Below are positions 5,413 through 11,397 of a DNA stretch of 11,397 nucleotides, piece by piece (the first letter of the stretch is position 1; every line of letters begins with the position of its first letter). Source of the stretch: Verrucomicrobiota bacterium (lineage in GTDB: Bacteria; Verrucomicrobiota; Verrucomicrobiia; Limisphaerales; SXQI01); assembly GCA_008933045.1 (NCBI GenBank), contig WBXJ01000080.1, forward strand, positions 1-11,397. The letters are read 5' to 3'. The notes below the pieces were generated by a model. That model did not search any database. It had not been told where the DNA came from and saw nothing but the letters and a program-made list of their open reading frames with translations. A program made the translations under genes and the position numbers.

Positions 5413-7232
5413 AGCATAAAACGAAAGCGAATTCAGGCCAAGTTCGTCCTGAAGTTTCCATGCCGGCACGGCTAGGTTTGTCGGGGATTAAAATAATTCT
5501 TATCGCTCTGCTGGTCTTCGGAGTGGCGGTTGTTGCCGGTTATTTTTCATCCAAGAAAAAAGCGAGCGTTCAGCAGGATACCTACATTCCCCATGCGGCC
5601 AAGACGTTGACTTTCAGTCAGGACGTGGCACCGATCATTTTTAACAAATGTTCTTCCTGTCATCGTGCCGGTCAGGCTGGACCATTTTCCTTGCTGACGT
5701 ATCAGGAGGTTAAGGAGCGAGCCAAGATGATTCACGAGGTTCTCGAGTCTGGATTCATGCCACCTTGGCTCCCCGCTGCTGGTTATGCGCGGTTTGTTGG
5801 GGATCGTTCGCTCACGGTGGAACAAAAGGGAGTGATCCAGCAGTGGATCGCGGAGGGCGCATCCGAAGGGCCCCGCGAGGCCATGCCCAAACTCCCACAA
5901 TGGCCTGATGAATGGGAGTTGGGTCCACCTGATCTAGTGGTCAGTTTACCTTCTACCTATAATCTTCCCGCTGAAGGCAAGGATATCTACCGCAACTTTG
6001 TTGTCCCGATTCCCGGGCTGGAAAATCGGTATGTACGTGCCGTAGAATTTCGCCCAGGCAACAACAAGGTTGTACACCACGCCTTCGTCGAAATCGATGC
6101 GACTCGCCAATCTCGCTTTCTTACCGGTGATTCTCAGCCACCGGGTTTTGATGGAATGGAACTTCCGCCGAGCGTCCACATGCCAATGGGTCAGACGCTT
6201 GGTTGGCAGCCTGGCAAGCCCGTAATGCAATCTCAGGAAGGTCTCTCGTGGTTGCTAGAAAAGCGATCAGATCTTGTCCTGCAACTCCACCTCCATCCAT
6301 CAGGAAAGGTGGAAGCGGTGCAGCCTTCGGTTGGATTTTATTTCACAGATCGGCCTCCAACAAATACACCCTATCTGCTCAAGCTCGCGCGTTACACCAT
6401 CGATATCCCAGCGGGCCAGACGGATTATACCATCACGAACAGTTATGTGCTTCCCGTGGATGTGCAATTGTTACGCATCAATCCACATTGCCATTATTTG
6501 GGAAAAAAACTCGAAGGCTGGGCAGTCCTCCCCAATGGACTCCGGAAGGAACTCCTTCTCATCAAGAAGTGGGACTTCGATTGGCAGGGTGATTATCTCT
6601 ATGATCAGGCAATTCCGTTGCCCAAAGGCACAACGCTCTTCATGCGGTTCAGTTTTGACAACTCCACGCAAAATATTCACAACCCCAACCAACCGCCTCA
6701 ACGGGTCCAGTACGGTTTGCAAACCACGGACGAAATGGGAGAGCTCTGGTTCCAAGTGTTGCCACGCAACCGGAATGACCTTGAGGTTTTGTCGAAGGAT
6801 TTCTTTGGAAAATTCACACGAGATTCTATGGAATCGAGCCTTTTAAAGCTTCAATTAAATCCGCAGGACGCCGTTTCTCATGCCAAGGTAGGAAGCGCAC
6901 TTTTTGTTCTGGGTCGAGTGGAAGAGGCCATACAACACTTCCGAACCTCCATCAGTCTCGACCCGACCAGTCCCGTGCCCCACAGCCAGCTTGGAGCGAT
7001 CTATGTGCGTCAGAAGCAGTTACCGCAAGCCCGTGCGGAGTTTGATGCAGTGGTGCGTCTTGATCCGAACGATTACGAAGCTCATGGTAACTTGGGTCTG
7101 ATCTACATGTCGTTACGTCTCTACGGAGAAGCAGAGATGAGTTTTGAGAGAGCCTTAGCAATCAACCCAGAAGATAAGGTAGCCAGAGCCAACCTCAACG
7201 CCATCCGTGCAGCCCGATCAGGCCAACGGTGA
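5409..7232 (+). CDS. cytochrome c / PHM-like copper monooxygenase / TPR fusion protein
   Basis: Protein of 607 residues with a probable membrane anchor at about 27-45. Part 1 is a cytochrome c-type segment with one haem motif CSSCH (81-85) and a likely axial methionine in FMPPW (M117). Part 2 (about 165-455) matches the copper type II ascorbate-dependent monooxygenases (PHM, dopamine beta-monooxygenase). By motif, H223-H224 in VVHHAF and H294 in LQLHLH match the CuH ligands; H360 and H362 in PHCHYLG and M443 in TTDEMGELWF match the CuM ligands. Part 3 (about 475-600) holds three TPR-like units, seen in EEAIQHFRTSISLDP, PQARAEFDAVVRLDPND and GEAEMSFERALAINPED. Known members hydroxylate a C-H bond using two coppers and a one-electron donor. 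Here the haem could be that donor, by inference. The substrate is unknown. Last gene of a coupled set with the redoxin and the propeller protein. No clear terminator follows. Confidence 0.88.
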   Translation: MKHKTKANSGQVRPEVSMPARLGLSGIKIILIALLVFGVAVVAGYFSSKKKASVQQDTYIPHAAKTLTFSQDVAPIIFNKCSSCHRAGQAGPFSLLTYQEVKERAKMIHEVLESGFMPPWLPAAGYARFVGDRSLTVEQKGVIQQWIAEGASEGPREAMPKLPQWPDEWELGPPDLVVSLPSTYNLPAEGKDIYRNFVVPIPGLENRYVRAVEFRPGNNKVVHHAFVEIDATRQSRFLTGDSQPPGFDGMELPPSVHMPMGQTLGWQPGKPVMQSQEGLSWLLEKRSDLVLQLHLHPSGKVEAVQPSVGFYFTDRPPTNTPYLLKLARYTIDIPAGQTDYTITNSYVLPVDVQLLRINPHCHYLGKKLEGWAVLPNGLRKELLLIKKWDFDWQGDYLYDQAIPLPKGTTLFMRFSFDNSTQNIHNPNQPPQRVQYGLQTTDEMGELWFQVLPRNRNDLEVLSKDFFGKFTRDSMESSLLKLQLNPQDAVSHAKVGSALFVLGRVEEAIQHFRTSISLDPTSPVPHSQLGAIYVRQKQLPQARAEFDAVVRLDPNDYEAHGNLGLIYMSLRLYGEAEMSFERALAINPEDKVARANLNAIRAARSGQR

Positions 7233-7281
7233 GGTTCGCTGGCTTGCGCTCTAAAAACCACACCGTGAATACGCGGGAAAG

Positions 7282-7358
7282 TGGCGGGAGTGGCGGGGCT
7301 CGAACCCGTAACCTCTGCCGTGACAGGGCAGCGCTCTAACCAATTGAGCTACACCCCC
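7282..7358 (-). tRNA. tRNA-Asp (anticodon GTC)
   Basis: On the minus strand GGGGGTG (7352-7358 in plus coordinates) pairs with CACTCCC at the other end to form the acceptor stem, with one G-U. The anticodon arm CTGCC-CTGTCAC-GGCAG carries GTC (plus strand 7322-7324), which reads Asp codons. The T-arm is ACGGG-TTCGAGC-CCCGC, with one A-C mismatch at the base. The discriminator is G, as usual for tRNA-Asp, and CCA is encoded (7282-7284). The 77-nt gene faces the end of the monooxygenase gene. Confidence 0.97.
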
Positions 7359-7373
7359 GCGATTGGGGAGAAG

Positions 7374-7402
7374 ACCATATGCAACACTCTATTATCGGTC
7401 AA
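7374..7402 (-). promoter_or_regulatory. promoter of tRNA-Asp
   Basis: On the minus strand TTGACC (7397-7402, five of six) and TATGGT (7374-7379, four of six) are separated by exactly 17 bases. Transcription would begin near 7367, a few bases ahead of the tRNA 5' end at 7358. An A/T-rich stretch (TAAAATTTTCGGAAAATC, about 7405-7422) lies directly upstream of the -35 box, where an UP element of a strong stable-RNA promoter would sit. Confidence 0.65.
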
Positions 7403-7467
7403 CAGATTTTCCGAAAATTTTAGGGATCTTCGGGTTAAATCCTGACGCAGAACCGTTGCAGAAATAA

Positions 7468-7520
7468 GAATCGAGAACGTGAGCCAGTTTTGAAATTGGC
7501 GTAATGCACGTTCTCGATTC
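7468..7520 (-). terminator. large nested hairpin behind typA, possible terminator
   Basis: A perfect 14-base inverted repeat (7468-7481 with 7507-7520, core ATCGAGAACGTG) encloses a second stem, 7483-7489 with 7494-7500 (one G-U), with loop TTGA. It begins 16 bases after the typA stop in the direction of typA transcription and is followed by TTATTTC, only a weak U-run. It may end or protect the typA transcript before tRNA-Asp. Other structural roles are possible. Confidence 0.45.
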
Positions 7521-7536
7521 ATGAGGAGTCACTGGA

Positions 7537-9366
7537 CTATGCGTCCAAGATTTTGAACACGCGACTTTGGGAGGCCCGCTTGCGCTGAGTCTCGTCGAGA
7601 ATTTTTTTGCGCAAACGTAAATGGTGGGGTGTTGCTTCGACGTATTCGTCGGAGCCGATGTATTCGAGGGAACGTTCAAGCGATAACTTCAACGGAGCAT
7701 CCAACTGGACGCCCTTACCATCCCCTTGCGAACGCATATTGGTCAGGCGCTTGGCTTTGCACGGATTGACGGGGATATCGTTTTCTCGCGCGTTCTCGCC
7801 AACAATCATGCCGACGTAAATCTGTTCACCGGGCTCGACCATGAGGCGACCGCGTTCCTGCGTCGCGCAGAGTGCGTACGAAGTTGCTTCGCCAGCTTCC
7901 ATACTCACCAAAGAACCGTTTTTCCGGGCTGCGATCTCTCCGCGATCGGGACCGTATTCGAAAAATAAATGGCTAATGACTCCCATGCCGCGAGTTTGAT
8001 TGACCAAGTCGGTTTCAAAACCGATCAGTCCACGAGTAGGGATGATGGCCTCGATTGAAATCTCGTCTCCATGATGATTCATGTTGGTGATTTCGCCCTT
8101 GCGGCCTGCAAGGTTTTGCATCACGTCGCCCATCGCATCCTTGGGGATTTCGAGGTAGAGCTTTTCCAAAGGTTCCAGCAAATTACCGTCGGCATCCTTC
8201 CGGTAGAGAACTTCGGGACGCGATACGAGGATCTCATGCCCTTCACGGCGCATCTGTTCGACGAGAATAGCGATTTGCATTTCGCCACGACCGGAGACTT
8301 CGAAAATGTTCGGAGCGGCCGTATCTGCGATGCGGAGAGACACGTTGGTTCGAGTTTCCCGAACTAGGCGTTCCCTAATGTGGCGCGCAGTCACCAACTT
8401 GCCGTCCAAGCCTGCTAAGGGGCCGTCGTTCACGGCGAATTCCATTTGAATCGTGGGGGGATCAATGGGTTTGTAAGGCAAGGCCTCGGCTTCAAGGCTG
8501 TCGGTGATGGTCTCACCGATGAAAACATCTTCGAAACCACTGATTCCAACGATGTCACCCGCATGAGCTTCTTGGATCTCGACTCGTTTCATCCCGTCGA
8601 AATGAAATACCTTGGTGACTTTCGACTGTGATTTCTGGCCGCTGCCATGGATGCAAACGACAGGGTCACCGATCTTCACCTTGCCACCTAGGATCTTACC
8701 AAAGGCGATGCGTCCGATGTAATCGTTGTAGTCAAGGTTCGCCACGAGCATTTTGAAGTGCTCACCCGCGAAGGCGCGCGGGGGTGGAATGTGTTTGATG
8801 ATCGCATCAAACAACGGCTCCATCGTCCCGCTGGCATGATCGAGTTCAACTTTGGCAAACCCCTGTTTTGCGGAGGCGTAAATCACGGGGAAATCTAATT
8901 GCTCATCTGTGGCATGGAGTGACACGAAGAGTTCGAATACTAGATCCAGCACCTTGTGGGGTGCGACGTTGTCGCGGTCGATCTTGTTAATCACCACAAT
9001 CGGTTTGGCACCCGCCTCGAGGGCTTTGCGCAAGACGAAGCGAGTTTGGGCTTGTGGGCCTTCCGAGGCATCCACCACCAACAAGACCCCATCGATCATG
9101 TTCATGATGCGCTCAACCTCGCCTCCGAAATCGGCGTGGCCCGGAGTATCGACAATATTGACGTGGTAGTTCTTGTATTTAAACGCTGCGTTCTTGGCGC
9201 GAATGGTGATGCCCTTTTCGCGTTCAAGATCCATCGAATCCATCATGCGCTCTTCGGTGGCTTGGTTGGCGCGGAAAGTCCCAGATTGTTTGAGTAAACA
9301 ATCCACCAGCGTGGTTTTTCCATGATCAACGTGCGCGATGATGGCAATATTTCGAATGTGCTCCAT
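7537..9366 (-). CDS. typA: GTP-binding translational GTPase TypA/BipA
   Basis: TypA/BipA is a ribosome-binding GTPase of the EF-G family that helps 50S assembly and translation under cold or stress. The GTPase motifs are intact: G1 AHVDHGKT (11-18), the effector stretch EKGITI (50-55), G3 DTPGH (73-77), G4 NKID (127-130) and G5 SAK (165-167). EF-Tu-like domain 2, domains III and V (GRGEMQIAILVEQMRREG, then PTRGLIGFETD) and the TypA-specific C-terminal domain (with AKRLTNMR and DEYVEATP) follow. The length of 609 residues is usual. I start at ATG 9366, which gives MEHIRNIAIIAHVDHGKTT, the standard N-terminus. A TTG at 9381 would add MKLDL. The Shine-Dalgarno is weak in both cases. LepA and EF-G are excluded by the N- and C-terminal motifs and the domain order. 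Confidence 0.97.
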   Translation of the reverse strand: MEHIRNIAIIAHVDHGKTTLVDCLLKQSGTFRANQATEERMMDSMDLEREKGITIRAKNAAFKYKNYHVNIVDTPGHADFGGEVERIMNMIDGVLLVVDASEGPQAQTRFVLRKALEAGAKPIVVINKIDRDNVAPHKVLDLVFELFVSLHATDEQLDFPVIYASAKQGFAKVELDHASGTMEPLFDAIIKHIPPPRAFAGEHFKMLVANLDYNDYIGRIAFGKILGGKVKIGDPVVCIHGSGQKSQSKVTKVFHFDGMKRVEIQEAHAGDIVGISGFEDVFIGETITDSLEAEALPYKPIDPPTIQMEFAVNDGPLAGLDGKLVTARHIRERLVRETRTNVSLRIADTAAPNIFEVSGRGEMQIAILVEQMRREGHEILVSRPEVLYRKDADGNLLEPLEKLYLEIPKDAMGDVMQNLAGRKGEITNMNHHGDEISIEAIIPTRGLIGFETDLVNQTRGMGVISHLFFEYGPDRGEIAARKNGSLVSMEAGEATSYALCATQERGRLMVEPGEQIYVGMIVGENARENDIPVNPCKAKRLTNMRSQGDGKGVQLDAPLKLSLERSLEYIGSDEYVEATPHHLRLRKKILDETQRKRASQSRVFKILDA

Positions 9367-9506
9367 AAGATCCAATTTCAACTAATAAGCCGTCCATCTT
9401 GACTCAAGTGGAGCAAAGGTCAATCCGAATCGAGGAGTCAAAAACAGGAAACACGGTTACAATTAGGTGACAGCACCCCAGAAACCGTACATTTCGAGCG
9501 TTAAGA

Positions 9507-9523
9507 ACCGATCGTTGATCGGT
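9507..9523 (-). terminator. small hairpin at the topoisomerase stop codon
   Basis: ACCGATC (9507-9513) and GATCGGT (9517-9523) form a perfect 7-base stem with a three-base loop. It overlaps the TGA stop (9523-9525) of the topoisomerase gene and is followed on the minus strand by TCTTAACG, a poor U-run. It could be a weak terminator. The remaining spacer to typA (9382-9506) holds TTGACT and TTGACC boxes on the minus strand but no convincing -10 partner. Confidence 0.3.
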
Positions 9524-11397
9524 CAATAAGGGATATCTTCACCTGTGGCTGGTGGTGGGCTAGGAGTTTTTTCTGACGCCGATTTGACTTTGGAAACCGC
9601 CGGTTTTTTTATGCCACCACGACGTTTACCAACGGAGGTTGTTGGTGCGGCGGCGCGGGGAGCAAATTCAAATCCGACCTTGCCCCCTTCTCCGACGACT
9701 AGAAAAGCCGAGAAGGGACGACCCTTCTTGGAGATGAATTTTTGCAGAAGATCCGTTTTACGTGCCGTGAGTAACTTCGTGATTTGTCCACGTTCAATCT
9801 CCCGCTGTAGAATAATCTTACTTGTTCGAAAGTCGCACTTTTTTGCCGGGCCTGTTGCGTTTTTACAGGTGTAATGCATGCCGTTCTCAAACACTTGGCC
9901 TTCACATTTCGGGCAGGGACCCAGTGCCTCCTGATGGGTGAAATCAACTTCGACGTCGGCCTCGCCGTTCGGTTGGCCAAAATCAAACTCCGCCTTGCCT
10001 TCTGGTGTGAGTTTAATCAACGCGGCGAAGGGGCGGCCCATTTTACTTTTAAAGCCTTGCAGTGGACCGACTTTTTTCTCGCGCAACAATTCCTCGACCT
10101 CCTTCACATCAATTTGCCGACTAGCCACAATTTTCCAGAGGGAAAAATCGCAACTTGTGCATTGATACTTCTTATAGGTCTCCTTGATCTGTGCGCTACA
10201 TTTAGGGCAGGGCGTTCCTAGCAAGGAGTAATCACCGGGCACGGTATCGCTCTCGTATTGTTTGGTCTTGGCGACAATCGCTTGGGTCATCTCAGCAATT
10301 TGTTGCATGAACTCAGTGCGTCCGAGTTCGCCCCGCTCCATTTGCTTGAGCTTAAACTCCCAGTTGCCGGTGAGTTCAGGCGAACAGAGCTCTGGGATGC
10401 TAAGACCTCGCAGCAAAGTGATCAGCGAAATACCCTTCGCGGTGGCCTGGAGGTCGCGCATGACGCGTTGGACATTTTGCTCATAGATCAATCCCTCGAT
10501 GATGGCTGCTCGCGTTGCAGGGGTTCCCAACCCTTTCGCACTCATCGCGTCACGCAATTCCTCGTCCTCAATTAATTTGCCAGCACCTTCCATCGCTCCT
10601 AGCAAGGTTGCTTCGGTAAATCGCGCGGGTGGTTTGGTATGCAACGGCACGACCTCAACTTCCCTCGTCGCCACCCGTTCATTGGCCTCCACTCGCGTGA
10701 GCATGGGTGTGTCATCCTGTTGAGCTTCGCGACCGTAGATGGCTAACCATCCTGCAGCCATCATGACCTTGCCTTCGCTTTTGAACGGTTCGTTCTCTAC
10801 TCGGGTGATTCGAGTCGTCACCAAGAACTCAGCCGCAGGATAGAACACAGCGAGAAAACGACGCGTTACCAAATCGTAAATCTTAGCCTCATCCGTATCG
10901 AGATTCTTTGGAGCGAGCTGTGTTGGGGTGATGGCGAAGTGATCCGAGATTTTTGCGTTATTAAAAATTCGCTTGTTGGGACGTACCCAACCCTGTTTTA
11001 GAATGTGGCCTGCAAATGGCGCGAACTGGGTCTCGCCCAATGTTTCCATCACCTTCTTGACGGTTTCAACATAATCCTCCGGCAAGGCACGCGAATCCGT
11101 TCTTGGATAGGTCAACACCTTGTGTTTCTCGTAAAGAGCTTGTGCAATCTGCAACGTGCGGCGCGCGGGATAACCAAAACGTGAGTTTCCTTCGCGCTGT
11201 AGGCTTGTGAGATCGAACAACAGGGGGGAAAGTTGCGTGGTCGGTTTGCTCTCCTCGGTGACGATGCCCGGTCGGCCTTGGCACTTGGCCTGAATCGCAT
11301 CGGCCTGAGCCTGAGTCCAAACGCGTTCTGCCTTCAGTTGGTCATCAGGCTCCTTCGAGGTCTTGTCACGTGCAAAAGTTTCGTCAAACCAACGACC
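9523..11397 (-). CDS. topB: type IA DNA topoisomerase, TopB (topoisomerase III) type, 5' partial
   Basis: Type IA topoisomerases relax or unlink DNA by passing a strand through a single-strand break held on a tyrosine. The frame continues without a stop to the right edge, giving 624 visible residues. The N-terminal Toprim domain lies outside. The catalytic motif LTYPRTDSRALPEDY has the active tyrosine at visible residue 97 (codon at 11107-11109). GLGTPATRA (visible 290-298) is another conserved motif, and its wording and the PRTDSR context fit TopB better than TopA. The tail has two copies of a unit made of a four-cysteine zinc-type site (C397, C400, C413, C416; then C495, C498, C511, C521) followed by a GRPF repeat (GFKSKMGRPFAAL and KFISKKGRPFSAF). 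It ends in a basic, Pro/Ser-rich tail and EDIPY. A TTG at 11218-11220 is internal, not the start. Confidence 0.92.
   Translation of the reverse strand, partial: GRWFDETFARDKTSKEPDDQLKAERVWTQAQADAIQAKCQGRPGIVTEESKPTTQLSPLLFDLTSLQREGNSRFGYPARRTLQIAQALYEKHKVLTYPRTDSRALPEDYVETVKKVMETLGETQFAPFAGHILKQGWVRPNKRIFNNAKISDHFAITPTQLAPKNLDTDEAKIYDLVTRRFLAVFYPAAEFLVTTRITRVENEPFKSEGKVMMAAGWLAIYGREAQQDDTPMLTRVEANERVATREVEVVPLHTKPPARFTEATLLGAMEGAGKLIEDEELRDAMSAKGLGTPATRAAIIEGLIYEQNVQRVMRDLQATAKGISLITLLRGLSIPELCSPELTGNWEFKLKQMERGELGRTEFMQQIAEMTQAIVAKTKQYESDTVPGDYSLLGTPCPKCSAQIKETYKKYQCTSCDFSLWKIVASRQIDVKEVEELLREKKVGPLQGFKSKMGRPFAALIKLTPEGKAEFDFGQPNGEADVEVDFTHQEALGPCPKCEGQVFENGMHYTCKNATGPAKKCDFRTSKIILQREIERGQITKLLTARKTDLLQKFISKKGRPFSAFLVVGEGGKVGFEFAPRAAAPTTSVGKRRGGIKKPAVSKVKSASEKTPSPPPATGEDIPY

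Noticed and set aside
6274..6846. Plus-strand frame of 190 codons inside the monooxygenase gene
   Set aside because: It is an out-of-frame shadow of the gene, very rich in Ser, Arg and Cys, while the main frame holds the histidine ligand motifs here.
7240..7275. Possible terminator of tRNA-Asp (T-run on the minus strand at 7253-7257)
   Set aside because: Five T follow GTGTGG, but no stem longer than three or four pairs can be formed nearby, so it is not supported.
9398..9408. Small palindrome CTTGACTCAAG upstream of typA
   Set aside because: Arms of only five bases with one central base are expected by chance, and no second copy was seen.

Overview
The window (about 52% GC by eye) looks like the chromosome of a free-living bacterium. 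I would guess Verrucomicrobiota or another PVC-group relative. That rests on gene content only: futalosine-pathway menaquinone synthesis (mqnC), a cytochrome c/copper-monooxygenase/TPR protein with a membrane redoxin, a BioA carrying an extra cysteine cluster, weak Shine-Dalgarno sites and some possible TTG starts. The assignment is inference. I see no transposase, phage gene, CRISPR array or rRNA.

Left edge (1-399): an unidentified reading frame ends at 172. It is followed by a strong hairpin with a T-run on both sides (a bidirectional-type terminator) and then a spacer with a plausible promoter. At 400-752 lies a complete one-piece tmRNA (ssrA) encoding the tag ANEELALAA, followed by a small terminator.

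Minus-strand cofactor block (772-3700), in transcription order: bioA (biotin synthesis), a 68-codon gene of unknown function with a good ribosome binding site, and mqnC (radical SAM enzyme of menaquinone synthesis). mqnC converges on the tmRNA.

Plus-strand block (3824-7232), divergent from bioA: a secreted beta-propeller of the esterase-like-phytase/SdiA-regulated type, a membrane-anchored single-cysteine redoxin, and a large membrane-anchored protein joining a cytochrome c motif, a PHM/DBM-like two-copper monooxygenase core and C-terminal TPRs. Each of the two junctions is a 4-base ATGA stop/start overlap, so the three products are very probably made together. Their sequences place them outside the cytoplasmic membrane, where they could form an oxidative enzyme system of unknown substrate. 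This is the most interesting part of the window.

Right part (7282-11397), all on the minus strand: tRNA-Asp(GTC) with its own good promoter, typA/bipA (ribosome-associated GTPase) with a large hairpin behind it, and a type IA topoisomerase of the TopB kind whose N-terminal Toprim part lies beyond the right edge. These are ordinary housekeeping genes.
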